From Pseudorhodoferax sp032153935 (GTDB lineage: Bacteria > Pseudomonadota > Gammaproteobacteria > Burkholderiales > Burkholderiaceae_C), in NCBI RefSeq assembly GCF_964253035.1, contig NZ_CAXUQL020000001.1, positions 2,604,001 through 2,668,000 on the forward strand: 64,000 bases of DNA, in the 5' to 3' direction. Position 1 is the first letter of the stretch. The number at the start of each line of letters is the position of its first letter. The position numbers and the translations under genes are program-made. Shown here piece after piece: positions 1-7,022 of this stretch. The notes under the pieces were generated by a model. The model was not told the origin of the DNA. It saw only the letters and a program-made list of their open reading frames with translations, and searched no databases.

Positions 1-1302
1 GACGGCCAGGAAGGCCCAGCCGATGCGCGCATCGGGCAGGCTGCCGACCAGCAGCGCGGCGATGGCCAGGCCGCAGGCGGCGCTCGCGGCCCAGGCCCAG
101 GCGGGCGTGCGCAGCGCGGCCGCGTCCAGGCCGCGGAACAGCGCGGCCGGGGTGACCGCCAGCGCGCGGCCCAGGGCCGGCAGCGCAAAGGCCAGCGCGG
201 TCAGCACACCGAAGCCCATGGCCAGCGCGGCCGGGCCGGCCATGGTGGCCAACTGCGGCCCGAGCTGCTGCACCAGCGGCAGGCTGCGCGCCGCGAGTGC
301 AGCGCCGGCCAGTGCCAGCGCGCCGCCGGCCAGCGCGCCGCCGGCCAGCACGCCGAGCGCGCTCGCGGCCACGGCCAGCATCAGCACCTGCAGCAGCACC
401 AGGGCCACGAGCCGCGCATCGCGCAGGCCCAGCGCACGCAAGGTGGCCAGCGTGGCGAGCTTGCCCTGCAGGTAGGCCTGCACGCTGTTGAACACGCCCA
501 GGCCGCCGATGAACAGGGCCGACAGGCCGATCAGCATGAAGGCCGAGCCGACCTGCTCCAGCACCTCGGCCACGCGCTCGCTGCGCTGCGCGAAGCTGCG
601 CACCTCGGCGTTGGACTGCGGGAAGGCGGCGACGAAGTTGTCGCGCCAGGCCGCAGGCGGCGTGGCAGTGCGCACGCGGTAGTGGTATTGCACGCGGCTT
701 GCCGGCTGCACCAGGCCGGTGGCCTGCAGCGCGCCTTCGGCCAGCAGCACGGGCGCGCCGTTCCAGTCGGCGCGCAGGCTGCGGTCGGGCTGGCGTGCGA
801 TCACGGCGCGCACCTGCAGCGTGAGATCGCCCAGCTGCACGGTGCTGCCCGGTGCCAGGCCCAGGCGCCGGGCCAGCACGCCGTCCACGGCCAGGCCCCA
901 GTGGCCGCCCCTCTGCGCCAGGGCATCGGCCAGCGGCTGCTCCGGTGACAGCGTGACCTGGCCGTACAGCGGGTAGCGCGCATCGGCGCTCTGCAGCGCC
1001 ACCAGTTGGGCGCGGCCGTCCGGCACGCGCAGCATGCTGCGCAGCGCGATCGCGCGCGAGACCTCGCCGCGCGCCTGCACCCAGTCGAGTTCGGCCGGCG
1101 GCAGCGGGTCGGACTGGCGCACTTCCAGGTCGCCGCCGAACAGCGCGCGCGCATCCTCCTGCAGCGCGCCGGCCACCTGGCGGTACAGGCCGCCGCTGGC
1201 CGCCACCAGGGCCACGCCCAGCGCCAGGCAGGCGCAGAACACCCAGAGCTGGCGGCCGCTCGCGCGCAGGTCGCGCCAGGCCAGGCTAAGCAGCATGGGC
1301 AT
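1..1302 (-). CDS. ABC transporter permease, FtsX/YbbP-like (partial)
   Basis: Inner-membrane permease subunit expected to pair with the ATPase encoded immediately upstream. I translated the minus strand from ATG 1302 and the frame stays open to base 1, giving 434 residues of the N-terminal part; the C-terminus lies outside the window. A first membrane segment (about residues 18-37) is followed by a large extracytoplasmic MacB-like region (about 40-240). Then comes an FtsX-type core starting near residue 247, with segment FMLIGLSALFIGGLGVFNSV and the typical cytoplasmic stretch KLATLATLRALGLRDARL. The start overlaps the end of the ATPase gene by about 17 bases, so the two are probably translationally coupled. 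A second ATG at 1296 is an alternative start. The usual YbbAP partner gene tesA is not visible. Substrate unknown; lipid or hydrophobic-compound export is only a family-level guess. Confidence 0.85.
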   Translation of the reverse strand, partial: MPMLLSLAWRDLRASGRQLWVFCACLALGVALVAASGGLYRQVAGALQEDARALFGGDLEVRQSDPLPPAELDWVQARGEVSRAIALRSMLRVPDGRAQLVALQSADARYPLYGQVTLSPEQPLADALAQRGGHWGLAVDGVLARRLGLAPGSTVQLGDLTLQVRAVIARQPDRSLRADWNGAPVLLAEGALQATGLVQPASRVQYHYRVRTATPPAAWRDNFVAAFPQSNAEVRSFAQRSERVAEVLEQVGSAFMLIGLSALFIGGLGVFNSVQAYLQGKLATLATLRALGLRDARLVALVLLQVLMLAVAASALGVLAGGALAGGALALAGAALAARSLPLVQQLGPQLATMAGPAALAMGFGVLTALAFALPALGRALAVTPAALFRGLDAAALRTPAWAWAASAACGLAIAALLVGSLPDARIGWAFLAV

Positions 1303-1966
1303 GCTGCGTTTCCTCGAGCTGCCCTTCGTGCAGGCGCAGCACGCGCTGGCAACGGGCGGCGAAATCCATGTCGTGCGTCACCAGTACCAGCGTGGCGCCG
1401 GCTTCGGCGTTCAGCTCGAACAGCAGTTCGCGCACGCGCGCACCGGTCTGGTCGTCCAGGTTGCCGGTGGGCTCGTCGGCCAGCAGCAGGCGCGGGCCGT
1501 GCACGAGCGCGCGCGCGATCGCCACGCGCTGCTGCTCTCCGCCCGAGAGCTGGCCCGGATAGTGGTGCTGGCGCGCGGCCAGGCCCACGCGGCGCAGGAA
1601 GTCGCGCGCCTTCGCCTGGGCATCGCGCCGGCCGGCCAGTTGCAGCGGCAGGGCCACGTTGTCCAGCGCCGTGAGGCTCGCAAGCAGGTGGAAGGACTGG
1701 AACACGATGCCGATGCGCTCGCGCCGCAGGTCGGCCAGCGCGTCGCGGTCCAGGGCGTCGAGCGCCTGGCCGTCCAGCAGCACACGGCCGCCCTGCGGCC
1801 GCTCCAGCCCGGCCAGCAGCAACAGCAGCGAGGTCTTGCCCGAGCCCGAGGGCCCGGCGATGGCCACGCTCTGGCCCGCGGGAATGGTCAGGTTGACGTC
1901 GCGCAGCACGTCCACGCGCGATGTGCCCAACGCATAGTGCAGGGCCAGGTGCTGGAGTTCGATCAT
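1286..1966 (-). CDS. ABC transporter ATP-binding protein, YbbA/LolD-like
   Basis: Cytoplasmic ATPase of the MacB/LolD/YbbA type, 226 residues, the normal length for this class. Visible motifs: Walker A GPSGSGKT (38-45), Q-loop glutamine at 90 in IVFQSFHLLASLT, signature LSGGEQQR from residue 140, and Walker B LLLADEPTGNLDD from 160, followed by the H-loop histidine in LVTHDMDFA. The ADEPTGNLD form of Walker B is characteristic of this subfamily, which energises FtsX-fold permeases. The gene precedes and overlaps the permease gene on the minus strand, so they form an operon. What the pair transports cannot be read from the sequence. Confidence 0.9.
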   Translation of the reverse strand: MIELQHLALHYALGTSRVDVLRDVNLTIPAGQSVAIAGPSGSGKTSLLLLLAGLERPQGGRVLLDGQALDALDRDALADLRRERIGIVFQSFHLLASLTALDNVALPLQLAGRRDAQAKARDFLRRVGLAARQHHYPGQLSGGEQQRVAIARALVHGPRLLLADEPTGNLDDQTGARVRELLFELNAEAGATLVLVTHDMDFAARCQRVLRLHEGQLEETQHAHAA

Positions 1967-2018
1967 GGCCGGGTGGGAGCCCGGCCGGTGCGTTTCGGTT
2001 CCGCCCGCCGTGCGGGCT

Positions 2019-3251
2019 TTACGCGGCGTTGGCGTCGCGGCCGATCTCGGGCCAGCGGTGGTGCAGCCAGATCCAGGCCACCAGGCCCACGCCCATCATG
2101 AGCAGCGAGGCCAGCGCCAGCAGCACGGTGGAATGCATGACCAGTGGCGCGATCACGCCGGCCACCACGCCATTGGCCGTGGAGCCGACCACGGCCTGCA
2201 GCGAGGAGGCCATGCCGCGCCGCGCGGGATACAGGTCCAGCACCAGCAGCGTGACCACGGGCACCATGAGCGCCCAGCCGAAGGCGAACACGGCGATCGG
2301 CGGCAGTGCCCAGAGCGGGTGGGCCGTCCACAGCAGGTTGGCGGCCAGGTTCAGCACCGCCACCACCGTCATGATCAGGAAGCCATGGCGGATCTGCCGC
2401 TTGGGCGCGATGCGCCCGGCCAGCCGGCCGCTGGCCCAGGCACCGCCCATGATGCCGGCAATGGTCAGGATGAAGAACCAGAAGAACTGCGTGGGCGCCA
2501 GGCCCATCAGCGTGCCCAGGAACTCGGGCGCCGACAGCACGTACAGGAACATGCCGTTGAACGGCACGCCGCTGGCGAAGGCCAGCAGCACGAAGCGCGG
2601 GTCAGACAGCAGCTGGCGGTAGCCGCGCATGAGGTCGGGCACATGGAAGGGCTGGCGCTGCGCTGGCTGCAGCGTCTCGGGCAGCAGCCGCCAGTTGCTG
2701 ATCCAGAGCAGGGCGCCCACGGCGGTCAGGAACCAGAACACGCTGTGCCAGCCCAGGTGCACGAACAGCCAGCCGCCCACGATGGGCGCAATCGCCGGTG
2801 CCACGCCGAAATAGATGGTCACCTGGCTCATGACCTTCTGCGCCTCGGCTGGCGGGTAGACGTCGCGGATCACCGCGCGCGAGACCACGATGCCTGCGCC
2901 GGTGGACAGGCCTTGCAGCGCGCGGAAGAAGACCAGCTGGCCGATGTTCTGCGACAGCGCGCAACCGGCCGAGGCGATGGTGAACACCGCGATGCCCCAC
3001 AGCACCACGGGCCGGCGGCCGAAGCTGTCCGACAGCGCGCCGTGGAACAGGTTCATGAACGCGAAGCCGAACAGGTAGGCCGACAGCGTCTGCTGCATCT
3101 CCACTGGCGTCGCGCCGAGCGAGCGGGCGATGCCGGAGAAGGCCGGGATGTAGGTGTCGATCGCGAACGGGCCCAGCATGCCCAGCATCGCGAGCAGCAC
3201 GGCAAGGGCCCAGCGCGGGCCGCGCCACAGCGGCGTGGCCTCTGCGCTCAT
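2019..3251 (-). CDS. Bcr/CflA-family MFS drug exporter
   Basis: Inner-membrane proton-coupled efflux carrier of the major facilitator superfamily, 410 residues, with about twelve hydrophobic segments. The N-terminus (LLAMLGMLGPFAIDTYIPAF) has the Bcr/CflA hallmark of an early aspartate in helix 1 followed by TYIPAF. The loop between helices 2 and 3 carries the MFS signature GALSDSFGRRPV, and helix 5 has the drug-exporter motif C-like stretch APAIAPIVGGWL. Relatives export chloramphenicol, bicyclomycin or sulfonamides, but specificity cannot be deduced here. The gene starts only 12 bases after the metK stop on the same strand, so it may be cotranscribed with metK, an odd pairing that is probably incidental. 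Confidence 0.88.
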   Translation of the reverse strand: MSAEATPLWRGPRWALAVLLAMLGMLGPFAIDTYIPAFSGIARSLGATPVEMQQTLSAYLFGFAFMNLFHGALSDSFGRRPVVLWGIAVFTIASAGCALSQNIGQLVFFRALQGLSTGAGIVVSRAVIRDVYPPAEAQKVMSQVTIYFGVAPAIAPIVGGWLFVHLGWHSVFWFLTAVGALLWISNWRLLPETLQPAQRQPFHVPDLMRGYRQLLSDPRFVLLAFASGVPFNGMFLYVLSAPEFLGTLMGLAPTQFFWFFILTIAGIMGGAWASGRLAGRIAPKRQIRHGFLIMTVVAVLNLAANLLWTAHPLWALPPIAVFAFGWALMVPVVTLLVLDLYPARRGMASSLQAVVGSTANGVVAGVIAPLVMHSTVLLALASLLMMGVGLVAWIWLHHRWPEIGRDANAA

Positions 3252-3263
3252 GGGTGGCTCCGC

Positions 3264-4445
3264 TTACAGGCCGGCTGCTGCGCGCAGCACGGCAGCCTTG
3301 TCGGTCTGTTCCCAGGTGAACTCAGGCTCTTCGCGGCCGAAGTGGCCGTAGGCGGCGGTCTTCTGGTAGATCGGGCGCAGCAGGTCCAGCATCTGGATGA
3401 TGCCCTTGGGACGCAGGTCGAAATGCTCCTGCACCAGCGCGGCGATCTTCTCGTCGGAGATCACGCCCGTGCCTTCGGTGTAGACCGTCACGTTCATCGG
3501 GCGGGCCACGCCGATGGCGTAGGCGACCTGGATCTGGCACTGGCGCGCCAGGCCCGCGGCCACGATGTTCTTGGCCACATAGCGTGCGGCGTACGCGGCC
3601 GAACGGTCGACCTTGGACGGGTCCTTGCCCGAGAATGCGCCGCCGCCGTGCGGGCAGGCGCCGCCGTAGGTGTCGACGATGATCTTGCGGCCGGTGAGGC
3701 CGCAATCGCCCTGCGGGCCGCCGATGACGAAGCGGCCGGTCGGGTTGATCAGGTACTTGGTGTCCTGCAGCCATTCCTTGGGCAGCACCGGCTTGATGAT
3801 CTCTTCGATGATGGCCTCGGTGAAGCTGGCCTTCATCTTGGTCGGCGTCTCGCTCTGGTCGGGGTGGTGCTGGGTCGAGAGCACCACGGTGTCGATGCTG
3901 TGCGGCTTGCCGTCCACATAGCGCATCGTGACCTGGCTCTTGGCGTCCGGACGCAGGAAGGGCAGGCGGCCGTCCTTGCGCAGCTGCGCCTGGCGTTCCA
4001 CCAACCGGTGCGCGTAGTAGATCGGCGCGGGCATCAGCTCGGGCGTCTCGTCGCAGGCGTAGCCGAACATCAGGCCCTGGTCGCCGGCGCCGATGTTCAG
4101 GTGGTCGTCGCTGGCGTGGTCCACGCCCTGGGCGATGTCGTTGGACTGCTTGTCATAGCAGACCATGACCGCGCAGCCCTTGTAGTCGATGCCGTAGTCG
4201 GTGTTGTCGTAGCCGATGCGCTTGATGGTGTCGCGCGCGACCTGGATGTAGTCCACATGCGCGTTGGTCGTGATCTCGCCGGCCAACACCACGAGGCCGG
4301 TGTTGGTCAGCGTCTCGGCGGCCACGCGCGAGCGCGGGTCCTGCTCGAAGATCGCATCCAGGATGGCGTCGGAGATCTGGTCGGCCACCTTGTCGGGATG
4401 GCCTTCGGAGACGGATTCGGACGTGAAGAGGAAATCGTTCGCCAT
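3264..4445 (-). CDS. metK: S-adenosylmethionine synthetase MetK
   Basis: Makes S-adenosylmethionine from methionine and ATP in the cytoplasm. The 393-residue length and the motifs are standard: ESVSEGHPDKVADQISDA near the N-terminus, the hexapeptide-type loop GAGDQGLMFGYA, and the phosphate-binding GGGAFSGKDPSKVDRSAAY in the C-terminal half. The start at 4445 is supported by an AAGGAG Shine-Dalgarno sequence 9 bases upstream. A TAGAATCGCC element on the minus strand at 4579-4588 would, if a promoter, leave a leader of about 130 bases. The MFS exporter gene follows closely downstream. Confidence 0.98.
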   Translation of the reverse strand: MANDFLFTSESVSEGHPDKVADQISDAILDAIFEQDPRSRVAAETLTNTGLVVLAGEITTNAHVDYIQVARDTIKRIGYDNTDYGIDYKGCAVMVCYDKQSNDIAQGVDHASDDHLNIGAGDQGLMFGYACDETPELMPAPIYYAHRLVERQAQLRKDGRLPFLRPDAKSQVTMRYVDGKPHSIDTVVLSTQHHPDQSETPTKMKASFTEAIIEEIIKPVLPKEWLQDTKYLINPTGRFVIGGPQGDCGLTGRKIIVDTYGGACPHGGGAFSGKDPSKVDRSAAYAARYVAKNIVAAGLARQCQIQVAYAIGVARPMNVTVYTEGTGVISDEKIAALVQEHFDLRPKGIIQMLDLLRPIYQKTAAYGHFGREEPEFTWEQTDKAAVLRAAAGL

Positions 4446-4578
4446 TTGAATAAACTCCTTCGCTTTGCAATGAAAGGCGGTTGCGTTGCGCGTTGCCTCT
4501 GGCGGGGAGCTCGTGGCGAACGCTTTAGCAGTTGTGTTTAACGTCGCCCTGCAAGTAGTTCAATAACTCAGCGACCGC

Positions 4579-4588
4579 GGCGATTCTA
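4579..4588 (-). promoter_or_regulatory. Putative -10 region upstream of metK (TAGAATCGCC)
   Basis: On the minus strand this site reads TAGAATCGCC, and the same ten bases occur at 6216-6225 (cytochrome c4) and 61790-61799 (tRNA-Thr). TAGAAT is a good sigma70 -10 hexamer, but I see no convincing -35 element at 16-18 bases. Lying between the divergent metK and lpxL genes, it would place the metK transcript start about 130 bases upstream of the start codon. Confidence 0.35.
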
Positions 4589-4640
4589 GCGTTCCGATGA
4601 CCAAGATGTTTTGCTGCCGCCCTGTCGGCCTGCTGGCGAA

Positions 4641-5504
4641 ATGAGCGGCTTTGCGATTGCCCTGCTGCGCCTGCTCGCGCCCCTGCCCCTGTCCTGGGTG
4701 CGGGCGCTGGGTGCGCTGCTGGGCCGGCTCCTGTACGCGCTGGTCGGCAGCCGCCGGCGCATCGCGCTGACCAACCTGGCGCTGTGCTTCCCGCAGATGG
4801 CGCCAAGCGAGCGCGAGGCGCTGGCGCGGCGCCACTTCGTGGTCTTCGTCCAGGCCTGGCTGGACCGCGCCTGGCTCTGGCACGCCCGGCCGGAAGTGGT
4901 GCGGGAACGCCTGCACATGACAGGTGCGCTGCACGAGCTGGACGGCACCGCGCCCACGCTGCTGTTCGCGCCGCACTTCGTCGGCCTGGATGCGGGTGCG
5001 ACGGCGCTGTCGCAGCAGATTCCGCGGCAGTTCGCCACCATCTTCACCGCGCAGTCCAACCAGACCGTCGACATCTGGGTGGCGCGCGGGCGCCAGCGCT
5101 TCGGCAATGCCAAGCTCTACAACCGGGCCGACGGCATCAAGCCCGTGGTCGCGGCATTGCGGGCCGGTGAGCCGGTGTACCTGCTGCCTGACATGGACTT
5201 CGGTGCGCGCGACTCGGTGTTCGTGCCCTTCTACGGCGTGCCGGCCGCCACCGTGCCCTCGCTGGCCCGCTTCGCGCGGCTGGGCCGCGCACGCGTGGTG
5301 CCGGTGGTCACGCGGCTGACGCCCACGGGCTACGAGGTGCAGATCCTGCCGGGCTGGGATGGTTTCCCGGGCCCCGACGCCGTGGCGGACACGGCCCTCA
5401 TGAACGAGCGGCTGCAGGGCTACATCGACACCATGCCCGAGCAGTACTTCTGGGTCCACAAGCGCTTCAAGACCCGCCCGCCCGGGGCGCCCTCGGTTTA
5501 CTGA
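4641..5504 (+). CDS. Lipid A lauroyl/myristoyl acyltransferase, LpxL/HtrB family
   Basis: Inner-membrane enzyme that transfers a secondary acyl chain to the lipid A precursor of lipopolysaccharide. I chose ATG 4641 (287 residues) over an in-frame TTG at 4611, because the protein then begins with the normal hydrophobic anchor (MSGFAIALLRLLAPL). The acyltransferase H-x4-D/E motif is present as HFVGLD, with H112 and D117, followed by the family stretch EPVYLLPDMDFGARDSVFVP. About 290-310 residues is usual. The 3' end overlaps the convergent engB gene by 7 bases. Position in the pathway (LpxL or LpxM) cannot be settled from the sequence. Confidence 0.9.
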   Translation: MSGFAIALLRLLAPLPLSWVRALGALLGRLLYALVGSRRRIALTNLALCFPQMAPSEREALARRHFVVFVQAWLDRAWLWHARPEVVRERLHMTGALHELDGTAPTLLFAPHFVGLDAGATALSQQIPRQFATIFTAQSNQTVDIWVARGRQRFGNAKLYNRADGIKPVVAALRAGEPVYLLPDMDFGARDSVFVPFYGVPAATVPSLARFARLGRARVVPVVTRLTPTGYEVQILPGWDGFPGPDAVADTALMNERLQGYIDTMPEQYFWVHKRFKTRPPGAPSVY

Positions 5505-6184
5505 GCAGCAGCGGGGGCAGCGGCCTCGGGGTGGGCCCAGCGCCACAGCAACTGGCTGGCCTGGTCGATGCCCTGGCGCTTGAGCGCCGAGAACAGCATG
5601 GCCTCGCCACCGCCCGCGTTGAGCTTGGCGATGGCCAGCGCCTTGCTGGCTTCCATGCGCGTGAGCTTGTCGGCCTTGGTCAGGAGCAGCAGGAACTTCA
5701 GACCCTCTTCGACGCGCGGACGCACCACTTCGAGCAGCACCTCGTCGAGCTCGGTCAGGCCCAGGCGCGGGTCGCACAGCAGCACGATGCCCTTGAGGTT
5801 CTCGCGCGTGACGAGGTAGTTGGCCATCACCTGCTGCCAGCGGATCTTGTCGGCCTTGGGCACGGCCGCATAGCCGTAGCCGGGCAGGTCGGCCAGCACG
5901 GCGTCGGTCACGCCCTGCTTGCCAAGTGCGAACAAATTGATGTGCTGGGTGCGCCCGGGTTTCTTGGACGCGAAGGCCAGCTGCTTTTGCTGCGTGAGCG
6001 TGTTGATGCAGGTGGACTTGCCGGCATTGGAGCGGCCGACGAAGGCGATCTCAGGCAGGTCCAGCGCGGGCAGGAACTCCAGCTTGGGGGCCGTGGTCAG
6101 GAAGCGGGCGGTGTGGAGCCAACCCGATGCGACGGCAGCGGCGGAGGGGGCCGGTGCGGCGGCGGCGGGAGCGGGAGCTGTCAT
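5498..6184 (-). CDS. engB: Ribosome-biogenesis GTPase EngB (YihA/YsxC)
   Basis: GTP-binding protein of the TrmE-Era-EngA-EngB family required for large ribosomal subunit assembly. It has 228 residues. Motifs: G1 GRSNAGKS (50-57), G2 region GRTQHIN, G3 DLPGYGYA starting at 99, G4 TKADKL, and G5 SALK near the C-terminus. The first 20 residues are an alanine/proline-rich extension (MTAPAPAAAAPAPSAAAVAS) that is longer than usual, so a later start is possible, although none is obvious. The gene is divergent from the cytochrome c4 gene, a conserved neighbourhood in betaproteobacteria, and converges with the lpxL-type gene. Confidence 0.95.
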   Translation of the reverse strand: MTAPAPAAAAPAPSAAAVASGWLHTARFLTTAPKLEFLPALDLPEIAFVGRSNAGKSTCINTLTQQKQLAFASKKPGRTQHINLFALGKQGVTDAVLADLPGYGYAAVPKADKIRWQQVMANYLVTRENLKGIVLLCDPRLGLTELDEVLLEVVRPRVEEGLKFLLLLTKADKLTRMEASKALAIAKLNAGGGEAMLFSALKRQGIDQASQLLWRWAHPEAAAPAAAQ

Positions 6185-6215
6185 GTAGGTGCGGGGATGG
6201 CGTGGGGTCGCATTG

Positions 6216-6225
6216 TAGAATCGCC
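6216..6225 (+). promoter_or_regulatory. Putative -10 region for cytochrome c4 (TAGAATCGCC)
   Basis: TAGAATCGCC lies 30 bases before the cytochrome c4 start codon in the divergent engB/cytochrome gap. The same decamer occurs before metK (minus strand) and before the tRNA-Thr gene. No clear -35 hexamer is seen, so the call rests on position and recurrence. Confidence 0.35.
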
Positions 6226-6255
6226 CGGTTTTGCGTACATAAAACCACCCTCGAT

Positions 6256-6897
6256 ATGAAGTTGCTTGCCACCATGGTTCTGGCTGCAGTGTTCGCAGCG
6301 CCTTCGTTCTCCAGCCATGCCGCCGACGCGGCGCCGGCCGCCGCGCCCAAGGCTGCGAAGCCCGACCTGGTCAAGGGCGAGCAGGGCTACACGGCGGTGT
6401 GCGCGGCCTGCCACGGTGCCGACGGCAACTCGGCCATCGCTGCCAACCCCAAGCTGGCGCACCAGCACCCGGAATACCTGGTCAAGCAGCTGCACGAGTT
6501 CAAGGACGGCAAGCGCAACGACCCGGTCATGAAGGGCTTCGCCTCGGCGCTCAGCGACGAGGAGATGCGTAACATCGCCTACTGGCTGACCTCGCAGAAG
6601 CCCAAGGCCGGCTTCGCCAAGGACAAGGAGCTCGTGCAACTGGGCGAGCGCATCTTCCGCGGCGGCATCCCGGACCGCCAGGTCGCGGCCTGCGCCGGCT
6701 GCCACAGCCCCAACGGCGCGGGCATCCCCTCGCAGTACCCGCGCCTGTCGGGCCAGCACGCCGACTACACCACCACGCAGCTGGTTGCCTTCCGCGACGG
6801 CAAGCGCAAGAACAACGCCCAGATGACGGGTGTGGCGGCCAAGATGAACGACCGCGAGATCCGCGCCGTGGCCGACTACATCGCCGGCCTGCGCTGA
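6256..6897 (+). CDS. Dihaem cytochrome c4
   Basis: Periplasmic electron carrier, 213 residues, delivering electrons towards terminal oxidases. An N-terminal signal peptide (about residues 1-23, MKLLATMVLAAVFAAPSFSS) is followed by two similar haem c domains. The first motif is CAACH (C49, C52, H53) and the second CAGCH (C146, C149, H150), each followed by candidate axial methionines (for example PVMKGF near 92). I chose ATG 6256 because it begins the signal peptide; longer upstream translations are not credible. The gene stands directly before resB and ccsA, which encode the haem-attachment machinery it needs. Confidence 0.93.
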   Translation: MKLLATMVLAAVFAAPSFSSHAADAAPAAAPKAAKPDLVKGEQGYTAVCAACHGADGNSAIAANPKLAHQHPEYLVKQLHEFKDGKRNDPVMKGFASALSDEEMRNIAYWLTSQKPKAGFAKDKELVQLGERIFRGGIPDRQVAACAGCHSPNGAGIPSQYPRLSGQHADYTTTQLVAFRDGKRKNNAQMTGVAAKMNDREIRAVADYIAGLR

Positions 6898-6957
6898 ACC
6901 CTGCACCGCGCACGCCCGCAGCCGGGCGGAACCAAATGCCCGATTCCCACCCCAAGG

Positions 6958-7006
6958 AACGGGCGCCACGGCGGGCCGGCTGGTACAGCGGCCCGTTTTG
7001 TTTTTG
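6958..7006 (+). terminator. Putative intrinsic terminator between cytochrome c4 and resB
   Basis: Arms AACGGGC (6958-6964) and GCCCGTT (6991-6997) can pair, enclosing a GC-rich segment that can fold further, and are followed by TTGTTTTT. The T-run ends only about 17 bases before the resB start codon. Confidence 0.5.
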
Positions 7007-7022
7007 ACCGGGGCCTTGCACG

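Noticed and set aside
1965..4541. Long plus-strand open frame of about 858 codons across the MFS and metK genes
   Set aside because: It is antisense to two recognisable genes and rich in H, Q, R and G, the usual composition of a shadow frame in high-GC DNA.
4446..4640. SAH or SAM riboswitch upstream of metK
   Set aside because: The sequence does not match the consensus elements I know for these classes; only a possible leader is noted.
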